Of a stretch of DNA of 64,000 nucleotides, positions 34,488 through 46,734 are shown one piece after another. Made by a program: the position numbers and the translations under genes. The DNA is taken from assembly GCA_965153455.1 (NCBI GenBank), contig OZ234502.1, positions 13,671,495-13,735,494 of the forward strand, given 5' to 3'. Origin of the DNA: Sphagnum compactum. Taxonomy: Eukaryota > Bryophyta > Sphagnopsida > Sphagnales. Below the pieces are notes generated by a model. That model had not been told where the DNA came from, searched no databases, and saw nothing but the letters and a program-made list of their open reading frames with translations. How positions within the stretch are numbered: position 1 is the stretch's first letter; each line of letters begins with the position of its first letter.

Positions 34488-35602
34488 ATTTGGATTTATT
34501 TTTGGAGATCAACATACTTTTGTATATGTATTCAAACAAACCCATCTTTGTGTGGTATTAGGGTTGTCACAACATTTGATTGTTTGTCATGATGCAACAT
34601 GTTTGCTTGGATGTTGATGTTGTTTTAGGTCACACTGAAATAAGGTCAACCTAAATCAAGATATTAGAATCAACTTAGGTCAATGCCCAAGTCAAGTTGC
34701 TTGGCGGAAAGTTAAAGGAGCATTAAGGTTTTAATAAGGTGGCGCTTAGGGTTTAGGGTTTCTTTCCTGGGCCCTTTGCTTTAAATAGACTCGTCACAAA
34801 TACAAATTCTTCTTTCCTCATGTTTATCCATGACATTCCAAAGTAAAATTTACCTTAATAAATTTTTATTAAAACAAAAATAAGTGGGAAACAATATGAA
34901 TTTGTATTCCTAATTGTCCTGTTTTTTATCCCATATAATTTCAAATTCTATAGAACATGGGTAATGTATTCAAAAATAAAAACATTTAAAAATAAGTCTA
35001 TATCAGGTTTAGGGTCTAATGTTATCTAATATTTAATGTAGATTATTGTTAATGGATCAATGTTTATACCACAAATAAAATAGTAAAGCATATATACAAC
35101 TAAATTATAACCTTATGTAACTATTATCATGTAACTACTATCATTTTTATTTTTATTTTTTGTATAATACATATTGATTGTGCAATAATGACAATGAAGT
35201 CATTGATTTATTATATGCTTATTGATATTCAATATATTCAACAAAGAAATATAATTCATCGAATTATATCCAAATATTACCAATGACATAAAATATTTTC
35301 ATTCTACAAAATCTTGTGACATTTCATAACTTAAAATTGTCAATTGTCATGGATGCCATTGACCGAATCAACACAGTCCAATTGGACATTGACAAGAATT
35401 GAACCAAATCCCAAGAAAGGACCTTCAAGTAACACCAAAAGTATTTGAAGAAGAGGAGAAATAATAGGAAGGCTTACAAAATGAACAAGAATATGGTGAG
35501 CATATAATCCTAGGTTTAAGGTTTAAATCTTAAAGTTTAAGGTTTAGGGTTTTGAAATTATTTTCGTATAATTTAGATGTTTTAGGCTGTCGGTGTTTTC
35601 AG
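34485..35602. other. Noncoding, AT-rich, no gene seen
   Basis: Two telomere-like TTTAGGG words stand side by side near 34748. A further run of GGTTTA / AAGTTTAAGG words lies at 35512-35550. No coding frame is present. Confidence 0.45.
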
Positions 35603-35800
35603 GGTCTTGTTGGAACTTGCTTGGTGGCTGTTAGTGTTTTGTTGAATAGGCCTAGTGGTCGCTAGGGTCTTATTGGAATTGGCTTAGTGGCCACCAAGGT
35701 CTTGTTGAATCTGGTTTAATGATTGCCAGGGTTTTGATGGATCTAGCCTAGTGGCCGCCAGGGTCTTGTCGAAACTAACTTGGTGCCCACCAAGGTTTGG
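35603..35800 (+). repeat. Minisatellite, about six 31-32-bp units
   Basis: The units start at about 35603, 35635, 35666, 35698, 35730 and 35762, with a partial unit from 35794. The unit pattern is GGTCTTGTTGAA, then a variable part, then TAGTGGCCACCA. Divergence between units is considerable, so the array is old. It is not clearly open in frame. Confidence 0.8.
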
Positions 35801-36900
35801 TTACGTGTGTTTAGTTTCAGCTTTTTGTTGTTGTCTTATTGAATATGCTGTAATGTCACCTAATGTCCACATGTGATGCTTTCTTGAAATATAATTTTTA
35901 ATTTAGGGAAGGTCAATGTGTGGTATAACACAACAACAATATTATTGATTGGACATCGTTATTTGATCATGAGTTGAATTTTGAAGGTGTGCATAATGCC
36001 CTAATATTTTGTGTCGTGTGTGTTTAATTGGGGCATGCTTTGGTTTTTTTTGTAGTTCAAGATTTGTTTGCATCGAACCTAAGTGAACGAAAGTATATAT
36101 TTGCGTTCACATGTACGTTCAGGACCTTCAGGGCCCAAAAAATTATTAATTTAAAGCATGAACGGTGTACTTGCTATTTCCCTCAATTCACTGTTCTGCA
36201 AGGGAATGCTCGAGTGTTTGGAAGAAATATTGAGAAGAGCAAAGTCAAAGTGAGAGTTGGAGTGAAGCATTTTCTTGCTCACACACTTGAAAAACTTTTC
36301 CATCACAATTTGATCTTGTATGAAACTAGAGGATGTGCTTGAGGTTCTTCCAATGTTGATTTAAGATACATTCGTGGATTAATTTGTTTTTATTTTGGGA
36401 CACAAACAATGGTCAAAGACTTCTGGTCAAATTTCTCTTAGGTCCTATTATTATTTGAAAGATTTGAAGCGTGTGTATTATGGTTGCCATGGGTTACCTT
36501 ATGGGAAGGAAAATCAAATGTTTGCCATTAGGATTCTTATTTCGAGATAATGCGAATATAATTGCATATTTGACCATGGACCATCACAAAAGTTCAAAAA
36601 AGAGGAGGAATTGACTTTACTATTAAGATTTGCATTGTTTTAGGGTTATTTAAAATAGTCTTTCATTTATGATAAGATTATAGTTGATAGTTAGGTTCAA
36701 TTTGTATGTCACAAATACGTTTTATTTATTCCATTAATATGTCTGTTGGAATTTCTTATTTTTTCAACTTCGTTTGCATGAAGAGTTATCAACAAGCTGG
36801 GCATTAGCCTGACTCAAACTTCAAATTGTATTTTAAATTTTCAATAAATTCAGTTCATTTGTGTTAATTTTATTATGTTAATGATTCCATTTTATTTTTG
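35801..36900. other. Noncoding; 104-codon frame of unknown status
   Basis: The plus-strand frame 36028-36342 contains FASNLSERKYIFAFTC and a basic EKSKVKVRVGVKHFLAH part. It has no known motif, and stops and AT-rich DNA surround it. It may be a decayed transposon or gene exon. No function is proposed. Confidence 0.25.
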
Positions 36901-36904
36901 GTTG

Positions 36905-37190
36905 TGGTCAAAAATCTTGTGGCCACAAGGTGTAATTTGATGATGGATGTAAATATGTATTTTATTACTTGTTTTAAATTTTTTCTGTGGTTAAGATCTG
37001 GTGAACACAAGGCATAATTTGATGATGGATGCAAAGATGCATTTTGCTATTTGTTCTAAATTTTTTGCTATGGCTAAGATTTGGTGGCCACAAGGTGTAA
37101 TTTGAATGTTCGACCTATATGTTTTTTGTTGTTTTCTTGAAATCTTTTGCTATGGTGAACAACTTGGTGGCCATTAGGTCATATTTGTAG
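36905..37190 (+). repeat. Minisatellite, four 82-83-bp units
   Basis: The block (TGGTGGCCACAAGGTGTAAT, GATGATGGATGCAAA.., TTCTAAATTTTTTGCTATGG) recurs with starts of the CACAAGG word at 36924, 37006 and 37089 and a diverged fourth at 37172. The core GTGGCCAC is shared with the minisatellite 1.1 kb upstream. Confidence 0.75.
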
Positions 37191-37539
37191 TTGAAAGTCA
37201 CATTGTTTGCATGGTGTAAATGATGTGTTGGTATTTTTGTTCTTTTGTAAAGTTTAAAATTAATTAAATATGTGTTTTAGTTGCCCATGTGATTATTTTT
37301 TTGATTCTACAAGTAGAAATCAATAAGATCAATTGTAGATCATTTAATGCTAACATCATTTGCCCATTCCAAATCATACCACATGTTTTCATAATATATT
37401 ATAAACATTGTCATAAATGTTTTTGAATGACTTGTAAGATTATTACAAATTTTGATACTAAAACATGAAAAATTAAGCATTGGTTACACTTTATTTTGAT
37501 TCCTATTTTTGTGATTACACCCTGATATGTTTACAATTA

Positions 37540-38241
37540 TTCATTATAAAGTGTTCAACCATAGAGATAGATTTATCTCTTAGTAGATGAATATAAAGGC
37601 CTCCACATGATTCTAGATGATTTTGATACCAAGTATGTTGCGGAAATCACCTTCACTCATAATTTCAAATTCTTTCTTCAAATTTTCTTTTAATTCATAC
37701 ATGTCAACTTCATATTATTGCGAAGAATAATGCCACTGTTCACATTATAAATTCCCAAAACAATGAAGCCTCTTTCAATATATATTTGTTGACATAAATG
37801 TGGACATTGGATTCTATTTGACTAAAACCTTGTGAACAAAGTGGGTAACAAGTCATTGGTACCAAATTAATGGTGATTGTTTTAACTCATACAAGGATTT
37901 ATGTGATTTAGAAACTATGTTTGTTAGGGATGATGTTGGACATTCTTTAGGAATTATCATACATTTAAATGTCTTAATTTAAAATACCATTTTAGAAGGA
38001 AATTTTAATGTTTAAATGTTGAAATTTCCAAATAAAATTGAGAAGCTAAAGATATTAAAATTATGAGAAACTTAAATTTTAAAGTTAGAGGGAAAGTATT
38101 TATGAAATCAAGTCCTAAGACTTGTGTGTATCCCTTGACAACCAATCTAGCTTTGTATCTATCTATATTGCCATTTGATTTGTGAAACTCCATTTTGAAA
38201 TGATTGGTTTTTGATCTTTTGGCAAAGTCATCTAAGTCCAA
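37540..38241 (-). pseudogene. Ty1/copia reverse-transcriptase relic
   Basis: Minus strand. The frame 38241-38005 contains NIDRYKARLVVKGYTQVLGL followed by DFINTFPLT and LIILISLASQFYLEI. This is the start of the copia reverse-transcriptase domain, in which KARLVAKGYTQ and the downstream SP(V)-type motif are conserved. About 300 bp further, ELKENLKKEFEIMSEGDF and RNILGIKI match the end of the same domain. Between and after them stand stops and frameshifts, and the YVDD active-site segment is not readable. Neither integrase nor LTRs were found nearby. It is an old, dead fragment. Confidence 0.8.
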
Positions 38242-38939
38242 GTATTATTTTTCTCTAAAGATTACAACTTGAAGTTAATGGCAACTTTCCAATTGTGAGA
38301 CTTATGGCAATTAAATCTTTCTTCATATGTTTTTGGAATTTGGGGTTATGTTTAGTTGCCAAGGCTTTCAATGTTTTCTTTGAGACTTTTTTGGGGTAGA
38401 CTTGCTTTCAATAATTTCAATTAATCTTTTGGGTTTCTTAATCACTTTTCATGCTCTAGTTCTTGGAGAACTTTTTGCTACTAATTTACTTTTTCATGAA
38501 GACAATGCTATTGGGATTTGTGAGTGAGGGGACAATGGTTGGGTATTATTTCTTCACTAATAACATGTTGAAAAATGAGATTAAAATATCATCACCTGGC
38601 GGATGATTATTATTAGATGGTGGAGGAATATTATGAGATGATTGCTAGGAGCAGTGTACGCTTGTTTTGAGCAGTTACTACTTAAGTAGGGAGATTCGCA
38701 AATGGGCTTGGATTTCTATTGCTGAAATTAGGTTTAGCTATTTGGTCTGTTATTAGTAAAGATGCTAAGTCTAGGGGCTCTAGCAAACAGTCTCAGATTG
38801 AGGAGTTACTCATTGAGGTTTGGTGTCACATGGGTATTTTCGTGGATTGGGATGCTATTCTCCATTGGAAATTCCTCCTTGGGTCACACTATTTGATTTT
38901 TGATTAGCAAAAGGGATTGCTTCCCCCTCCTCACATTGG
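38242..38939. other. Noncoding; short frame at 38719-38907
   Basis: The 62-codon plus frame (SKDAKSRGSSKQSQIEELLI) is unrecognised and directly precedes repeat G. It could be a piece of the same retroelement, but this is weak. Confidence 0.25.
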
Positions 38940-39210
38940 GTTCCCGTCGCAGAATCGCAATTGTTGTACACAATGTGTGATCTAAGCTTGTAGCTGTTTT
39001 GGAAAAGGGCAAAGAGTAACGAAATCTAGGAGATATGTTCCTATGAATTGAGAGTAGAGTCTTATTCAGTTATTGAATGTAAGTAAGAAATTCCAATAGT
39101 TTTTTGGAAGAGTAAAACACAAAGCTCTACGAAGCCAACAAAAAAAAGAAGAATCTTCACAGCACAAACTAATAGAAGCTCAAAATCTGGAAGATAGAGG
39201 CAGTTTACAT
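38940..39210 (+). repeat. Repeat G, fullest copy
   Basis: AATTGTTGTACACAATGTG .. AGGAGATATGTTCCTATGA .. AATTGAGAGTAGAG matches 12965-13095. AAGAGTAAAACACAAAGCTC .. TAGAAGCTCAAAATCTGGA matches 23745-23850. Only here are both blocks joined, which shows that they belong to one element, most likely an LTR end. Confidence 0.55.
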
Positions 39211-40590
39211 CAATGGTTGTGATTTGGTACTACTATTCTTTGAATCATTTAAACAGAGTCATTGTCTTTGTAACATGGTTGTGTCCCTCACTAACAGTAT
39301 AATTCCTGTATCCATCAGGTATATACAGTGTACACCATCAGATGAGTGCCAAATCCTTAGGCCTTTGGCCAAAGTTGACGATTTGAGATTATTGATTTGG
39401 TGGAACACCTGGAACTAGTCCTAAAAGATTGACTGGGTTCTTTGCTGCTGATATGAGATGATGGTGATGTGAACTGCAGTGCTACAAACAGGTCAATATT
39501 TGTCCTCGAAAGAGCTTGTATCTGTTCCTTTTCTATAGCACCATATCGATCACATAGTTGTATCATCAGACAACTTCTCTAGATCATGGCACTAATCTTA
39601 CCACATTCATAGATATTGAGGCTGCAAATCGGACAGAGGCAATGGGGCTCATGTATAAGGTCAAACCCAACAAAAAAAAACTGAAGGGTTTCAGTGGACA
39701 AAAACATGCTGGAGTTTGCTACTTCAATGCACCCACATACTAACATAGTTGCCAAAGGGTCCATAAGTATCAAATTTCTCAAGTGAAGCTATGTGGTTGC
39801 AGTTAACCCACAAATGCCTCGATGTAGTTGCTATCTTGTAATACTGATAAAAAAAGTCACCCACTCACTTGGGTTTAGGTGTAGTTATTTCTTGCAGACA
39901 GGTCTAGACATCTGCTAGTTGCAATCACTCCTGACATCCTATGCCTACAAAACATTCAAAGATTAACCTCACCCCTTTGCTTTGCCAAAGGTAATCCAAA
40001 TTGAGCTTCTAGCATTACAGTACACCATCCTATAACTGCAAAATAGAAATCGTCACACAGCATTGAATTGTTCAGCTAAGCATTCGGTTTTTTCACAAAT
40101 TTTGGCCTTGACTTGGTGACAAAGGTGATTGCAAAAAAAGAAGAAGTCAGTGCTTAAATGTTTTTTACTTTCATATCTTATTTATAGCCAACTTAGTCTA
40201 AGTCTTCTTTATGATGATCACCACTTTGCCTACATCACAGAAAAATTGACTGAAAAAACACTGGACTCCACACCATATTCCTTGAAGTTGCTGCTGCAGT
40301 AAATAGTCAACATTGTGAATAATGTTTTTGTGAACCCTGTTTGGCTTGGCCTGTCCAAACTAGGTCTAAAGTTGAGTGATGAACACAAGAAACCAAAGTT
40401 GCAGTGCGCACACAATCAATGTCAAAGAGGTCCAATATCAGTAAGTTTCTGTCTATTGAGCAAATGTGTTCTAAAACTCACTAGAACACTGTTATAAATC
40501 TAAAAACCTAAACAAAACTGCTGTTTCTCCAGAATGTCACCTCTTTCTGTTCCTTGGTGAAGTCCAGGAGATAAGCAAGGCTCTTGGTTT
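39211..40590. other. Noncoding; family C fragment at 40180-40250
   Basis: TTTATAGCCAACTTAGTCTA..GATGATCACCACTTTGCC..CATCACAGAAAAATTGAC is a diverged family C end. Other open frames (39357-39782 minus, 39558-39743 plus) are short and without motifs. Confidence 0.4.
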
Positions 40591-40925
40591 GCTCAAACTG
40601 CATCAAAGCGAGTTCCTGCTCACCAGAGTGAACTAACAGCCATCACCACTCCCTCCAGCACAGCTCCTTATGAATCATGACTCTGTTGTGAATGAACCAC
40701 CCTAACTGAGTTGATCCATTGGGTTTCACATTGGTAAGCTATCTTATAAAAATTAGGTCATGGAGGTAGGTAGGTAGGTAAGACAGTGGCTACTGAAAGT
40801 AGGTAGGAACATGTAGATGGTTACCTAGTACCTAAGTAAGGGCTAGAGGTTGTTAGTAACTAGGTAAGCTGCCCACTATGGTTAGCTAGGTAACTGAAAC
40901 CCAATGGAAAACTGTGTCCTCACCA
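40591..40925. repeat. Repeat family D copy with TAGG tracts
   Basis: GTGAACTAACAGCC, GGTTTCACATTGGTAA, GGAGGTAGGTAGGTAGGTAA, GAAAGTAGGTAGG and GGTTAGCTAGGTAACTGAAA mirror the block order of 4800-5080. Confidence 0.55.
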
Positions 40926-41618
40926 CTTGACCAAAAAAACAAAGGGTTTTGGTAGCCATACTTCTTTATTCTTTGATCAAACCCCCAGCTAGCTGTGGAG
41001 TTTCTCAAAATTATTCATACTGCCAGGTAAATTAGATCCAGCAACTTACAACCCCAGGGAGCCAAGAGCAGATATAACTAACATACTTGATTTTGTTTAT
41101 TCTTTGATTCAGCCATGAAATTTCTCAAAAACCTTCTTACTGGTGCGAGCTGGTTATATAAGATCCAGCAAAAGCTGAGAGGACCCACTTGATGAAACCA
41201 GTTGACAGACATCAGCCTGAACTGTGAATTCTACTAGATGTATGTTCTACTGTGTACGCAATTTCTTTTTTTGGCTCATTCATGATGCGGGCTTACATTC
41301 TGCAAGCCTCAGCATCCCTGAAGTCTTGAATAATATAAGCTAAACTTGCTAACAATTTGTTTCATTTTTTTGAGTATGAGAGATCATGAATAAGATGAGC
41401 TGTATAAGACCAGGATTGGATCCATTGGGTCGATTTACAATATTCGATGCGGGATGTAATAAATATCATGGGGTAGTAAGCTTAGATCTGCAGTTTTGCA
41501 TTGCAGAAAGATTCAGACTTTAGCTGAATCTGCAGTTTCAGCACTCAGGTAAATATGGTTTGCTTGTCGTCTGCATATTTAATCGCCGGCGCCATTCGTT
41601 GAGTTGAGCTGATCTGAG
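40926..41618. other. 3' side of the expansin gene, no further gene seen
   Basis: Noncoding. It should contain the 3' untranslated region of the minus-strand expansin, but no clear polyadenylation element was found on that strand. Confidence 0.4.
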
Positions 41619-42723
41619 CTAAGTTGAGAACTGAGAGCCTTCGAATGTTTGACCGAAATACCAGTTGGATAGAGCGGCGTTTGTAGACACGACTTGTCTG
41701 CCATCGCTGGTGGTGACAATGAAGGACAAGCTCTTGCCTACCAAGTTGGCATTGGATTGCCAGTTCTGGCCCCAATTGCGGCTCATCGGAATCCAAGGTC
41801 CATAGCCTCCTCTGATCGACACTGCCGTCACATCTCCAGCGCCGGCAACGTTGGTCACCAAGACCAAATCGAACCATGGGTTCCCGTTGACGGTGAAGCG
41901 AATCCCTCCGCTCTTCACACATGGGACCCTGCAAAACATTTCTAGCATCTTCACAATCAGAGACACACTAATTCCTGACGGTCCCCAAACCTTCTCGTTG
42001 TCGATTGTATACGTACTGCAGTCTACAACAACAAAGTTGGGTCATGGGTACCCAGTGTACTGAGAAGAATTCCTTCCCACCTTCTGTAGTTGACAGGGAC
42101 AATGCCGCCGACGTATTCCGCAAGCTGAAGGAACGCAGGCACGGCCATATCGAAGTGCGGCCTGGGGACGTTGCACCATCCTCCGTTGTCGCTGGCTTCC
42201 CAAGGATTGGGTGGGCAAAAATTAGTTGCAGTTACTGTGACGCTACGATAACCAGGCAAGCACCATCTGCTCCCGTAGCATTGGATCTGGAAGCAGGCTC
42301 CGCACCTCTCTCCGTTGTTGAAAAGGACTGTGCTCAAAGCTGCTGTGTTGGTACCATATCCTGCGCCATACAGATTGCCATATCCACATGCACCGCCTGC
42401 CAGACAAAACCCACATCATGAGATCCATTCAGCATCCTCCCGATCACTACACAGGACCAATCTAGATTCCAATGACCACACTACTGGTCATTAAACAATT
42501 GCCTGAATGCAGTGCAGACCTGGAATGCATGCATGAAAAGCTTGCAGACATCACCAGTATAATCTTAAGCATTACCCATTGTTCCAGCAGCGTCGCTACC
42601 GCCGTAGAATGTAGCGTGCGCTTGCTGCCAGGGGCCTGTGTCTAGTTGTGCATTCGCGAGCTGCTGCAACAAGACCAATGCTGCTACAAGCGAACTGCAA
42701 ACTATCGAGATGAACCGCGCCAT
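41619..42723 (-). CDS. EXPA: Alpha-expansin, 257 aa, three exons
   Basis: Exons (minus): 42723-42576, 42396-42081 and 41928-41619. Borders are CAATGG|GTAATG .. CTGGCAG|GCGGTG and AGAAG|GTGGGA .. TTTTGCAG|GGTCCC. These are the two usual intron places of alpha-expansins, and the phases agree. ATG 42721-42723 gives a signal peptide of about 25 residues ([23 protein letters not shown]); an in-frame ATG 11 codons upstream is less typical. The mature N-domain holds [20 protein letters not shown], paired cysteines ([11 protein letters not shown]), the alpha-type [13 protein letters not shown] with HFD at 130-132, and a long insert typical of EXPA. The C-terminal CBM63-like domain starts near [19 protein letters not shown] and has the surface aromatics W, Y and F. 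Length and all key residues fit the family. Expansins loosen cell walls at acid pH without hydrolysis; the protein is secreted. The gene stands alone. Confidence 0.95.
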
Positions 42724-42844
42724 GATCGATTTTCTGCACATCAGAAGAAAGCCCAAATTACAATGATCGCCTACTAGAATTCACTTCACGATCTCGCAAA
42801 ACTGACATTATAACAAAAGTTGATCAGATCCTGAATAGTAACCA

Positions 42845-42850
42845 TTTATA
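42845..42850 (-). promoter_or_regulatory. Putative TATA box of the expansin gene
   Basis: TATAAA on the minus strand lies 122 bp upstream of the start codon, which predicts a leader of about 90 nt. No competing TATA-like word is closer to the ATG on that strand. Confidence 0.45.
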
Positions 42851-45140
42851 ATTAGCTGCTTTGGCAAACCCATGACATGATCTCGCAATGAAGCAATGGT
42901 GATTCGCAGATTTATTCAGCTTGAGTCATGGGGGTTCCCTACACGTTGAATATGCCAAAACAAAACATTTCTATCTGAAGTGATCACTACCACCTTCTGA
43001 TATAGATCAAAAGTTCAGAAGAGAAGTGGCTTACAGCGGGGTACGTTGATTCTGCAAAACCTAAGTCGAAGCGGCCTTGGAAATGATGAATATTAGAAGA
43101 CTTCAAAGTTCAAACTCTTATCACAGCAGCGTCTTAATGTACCAGTTGCCTGCTAGCAGAATCTACTGCTGATAAGAACTTGAGCTGTGGTCTGATGCTA
43201 CAAGAGCTGTTGAATGCCGCTGCTGCTGGATCATTGCTGCAGCTTGTGGGATCTATAAAAGAAAATTAGCTAGGGCCCAGCAGCTTGGTCGATGAGAATG
43301 CGCGTAAATTGGAAACTGATGATGAAGTCAGTTGTCAGAGAGTGTCAGCACTGATGAAGGGATAAGGCTCGGCCAAATAGCCCGGAGCATTAAAAAGTTT
43401 GAAAAGAGTACAAAGTTCAGCCTGATCAAGGGACAAGCAACAACAACTTTCCCTTGTCAATTAAACCTGAGTTCAAGAAAGGTTACCATATGCGCCGCCA
43501 CTGCCCATGTTAAAGGCTTACCCACTTCTTTACCACTCCACTCACATCATCTGCTGCAAGTTTCTCTTCTTCCATTAAGAACAAACAGTTGTGCAGGACA
43601 CTGAATTTACAGTCATGTCCCTAATGCATGTGTCCCAAATCCAGTCACAAACGTTAAACTCGACTAATTAATTACTTGCTTTGTATTCATTTATTTGAAA
43701 TTTGTAGTCCCATGTGCTGATCAGATGTGCACAAAATAATTCTACAACCAAAAAACCATGTCAAGTTGTTCATAGAAACTTATGGAAAGTCAGGGCCCAA
43801 CACAACTTATGAAAAGACAAAATCGTCATATGTAAATTATCTTGATTTGAAGAACTATTGTTTTTTGCTTACTTAATCTTGTTCTGTGTACATTCTAATT
43901 AAATTAGTAAAATAGTGGAAAAAAAAGTCATGTGATCATGTGACCCAAACTGATCCAACTGTGAATGTGCCCTGCAAAAGATTCTGGTTGCTTACCCTTG
44001 GGATGAAATTAAGATCTCCAATTGTACTCAGATCCCAAGATTGAACATGATGTTTGACATTTTACTTTATGAAAATTTCATCAAACTTTTTGTTGTTTTT
44101 GGGTGCATGCATGTCTATCATGTTGCTGCTGGATTGATTTAATTATTAATACTTCAGGATGAATTTCTTCCCAAACTCTTCAGGACCAAATTCACTCATT
44201 ATAGAGTCAGATTAAAGAAATTAAAGAGATTTGGTTGACAATTCATTTTCAGGGTATTAGGTAGGGTAGGCAGGGTGAAAACAGTGAAATGGTAGTTGAC
44301 AATATGCACATGGAACCCTGACAGGATTTGACCCTGAGTTCCCCCATTCCCACTATAATTTGCTAGTGGGCAACAACCTCGAGTTTGTCTAAACTGGAGG
44401 TTTCACTAAAGATCCATCCATCAATTAATGCTTCAATGATGACCATGAAATGTTGGGGGCATCAAACACCCCCTATGAACTTTGTGGGCGTGAGTGGGCA
44501 ATGTCCTGCATATGCTTGCACAATTCATGATGTCCATTATCACATTTGTTAATCCTATATGTCCTGCATGTCCTGCAAAATGGCTCGCCAGTTTAGACCT
44601 CACAACCATTCAAGAGTCAGGCTGCATACAAACTAGTAGCCTAGTTCATCCATTGGGTTGATGTGGTATTCTAATTTATTTGACCTATTTACAGTGCCAA
44701 CATTATTCAAACCCTGCAACAGAACCATGAGAATGTCCTGTAGGACATCACACTGACAACCGCAAAGTTTGTAAGGGAGTGTTTAGCGTCCTGCTTGAAA
44801 TGCCACTTACAAGAGAACAGTTGGCGGCCCTGTGGCTGATTCTGGTAGGCCATAAAGTTCACCAAGGGAGCTTGGTCAGAATCAGCTGCAGGAGGTGGTT
44901 TCTGGGTGTTGACAGTAGGGGTCTAGTTAACAGTTCATGTGCAGAATCAAGTGGCAATTCCACCTCCATATCAGGCAGGCAGAGGGGGACCCTGGATGAA
45001 CATCCAAGCTTTTAACGATTGGATGAACCAAAGGGAGCATCAACGGTCTGGAGGCAACAAAACCTGAATGAATGTAAACATAAGGAAGGAATGGATAATA
45101 TTACAGTTTGACGACAATTGATAATCAAAGGCAATACATC
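42851..45140. other. Expansin upstream region and intergenic DNA, no gene seen
   Basis: Open frames at 43332-43604 and 44779-45015 have no recognisable motif. No repeat of the families described was found here, so this is one of the less invaded stretches, as is common beside an active gene. Confidence 0.4.
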
Positions 45141-45540
45141 ATCCATCCTTCTCACGTAGGTTCTACGCCGAAAGCTCCAAAGTCCGAACGCCGGATCGGT
45201 ACTTTAGAAGCGGTGGCGGCGTGCTGACGTTCTGTCCGACCACCGATTCTGGCGGTCACGCATGGCAGCAGAGAGAGGGGTCCCAGCTTGCAGACCCGGC
45301 AGTTTCGCCGGGCACCTAAACGCCAAGCCCAGAAAGCGTTGTTTCTGGATATAGTAGATGTTTCCCACTCAGAACCACTCTTGGTTCTGTTTTACGTACC
45401 GCTCTCTTTCTTCAACCTGACATGGAGTAGCGGTCGGCCGTTCGTCAGCTACCCCTTTCGCCAAACGCAGAATTCTGTTATCAGCTTTCAGCACTGATCT
45501 AATGAGAACGCTGGCAGAGCTCAGAGCTTCGTCGTGGATC
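45140..45540. other. GC- and CpG-rich island of unknown role
   Basis: Around 45150-45320 the DNA abruptly becomes GC-rich with many CG pairs (GAACGCCGGATCGG, GCGGTGGCGGCGTG, CACGCATGGCAGC). CpG is otherwise rare here. An ATG at about 45262 opens MAAERGVPACRPGSF.. for about 30 codons before stops. It could be a promoter or first exon of an unseen gene or a recently inserted piece. No family is recognised. Confidence 0.35.
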
Positions 45541-45559
45541 AGTCACTTGTAAAAACTAT

Positions 45560-46450
45560 TTATTCTGGTTCTTTGGTTGTCCAGTTCTAGAGTTTTTATT
45601 AACTTTAGTTGTAGTTTTTAATTTTTAATTTAAATGGAAGATTCTCTGGTTCCAAGTCTAGACAATTAATATTCTCAACAATCAAAACCCTGGATCGGTT
45701 CCAGGGTTGGGTCAAAAATTTCTTGACCAAGAGGTTTAGAGAATTATTCTGGAAAACCAAATCCCTTTGGTTTCATGGCTGCCTTAAATTTTCTTGACCA
45801 ATGGTTCCACATTCAATGGGTCCAACCTTTATAAAAAAATTTAGATCTAGATCTAGGTTGAGGCTGTTTTCAACTTATTCTTGGGGATGGTTCCAAATTG
45901 TGTTTTCAAAGCAATTTTGATTTAAATTTTTTTGGTGTTCTCAAAATGTTCTCACAAAGTTCTCAAAAGATTCCTATGGTGTTCTCACCAAGGTCCTTTA
46001 ACTTCCCAACGGATTACCAAAGTTCTCAAAATGTTCCCCAAAATGTTCCTACAACAAACAATAGAGAACAATATAGGGAATAGGTAATCAAAAGTGACCT
46101 CCACCTAAACTAGCCCAATTAGGACCTCTATTCAACATAGGAAACAACATAAGGAACATCGTGATTCATAACATATTCATGTAAAGGCCATGATTTTATC
46201 ATTGCCATTGGAGATGCCCTTATGTATTAAAGTTTAAGGCTAGGATCCTAGAACCCAGAAACTAAAAACCCTAATTTAACCTAGGACCCTAGCCCCTACA
46301 TAACCCTACGACTTGGACCTTGTAAAAAACCTTAAGCCTCCCCACATCCGGTTCTTGGCTGAGTCTGGGTCTATGTAGATCCACCAGGTCTGATTCTTGG
46401 CCAATTCCAGGTTCATGTAGACCTGCCAAATTTACCCAGAGCTAGATCGG
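45560..46450 (-). repeat. Repeat family E copy 2 (reverse orientation)
   Basis: Blocks correspond, reverse-complemented and in reverse order, to 7980-8480. Here one reads TTGGGTCAAAAATTTCTTGACC, then GGAACAACATAAG-like text (GGAAACAACATAAGGAACAT), CATTGGAGATGCCCTTATG and ACCTAGGACCCTAGCC. Between them, 45930-46050 holds short repeated GTTCTCAAAATGTTC words, which resemble those of family A. Confidence 0.55.
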
Positions 46451-46734
46451 AACCCAAATCTGCACCTATACAGAAACCTGAAACTGGCCAAAACTGGTAA
46501 ATGACATGAGATCCAAGGCCTAAATGAAGGAACTATCATAATAAGAAATAAGAAACTTATGAGCAATCTCATGATAGGGCCATATTTGACACCAATACTA
46601 ACAATGGCCAACCGCTTGGACTGCTGAATGACAGACACAGACGTGCTTTGGAAAATGGAAATTTGACCCACCAAGTTGCAGTTCTATCGTTTTCTTTATA
46701 GTCCGAATTTCTGCCACTTGGTGAGTGACAGAAT

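Noticed and set aside
34740-34765. Telomere-like TTTAGGG words
   Set aside because: Only two units side by side; this is common in plant promoters and intergenic DNA and no evidence of a chromosome end.
41694-42421. Plus-strand open frames across the expansin gene
   Set aside because: They overlap the minus-strand expansin exons and disappear at its introns; the expansin frame carries all family motifs.
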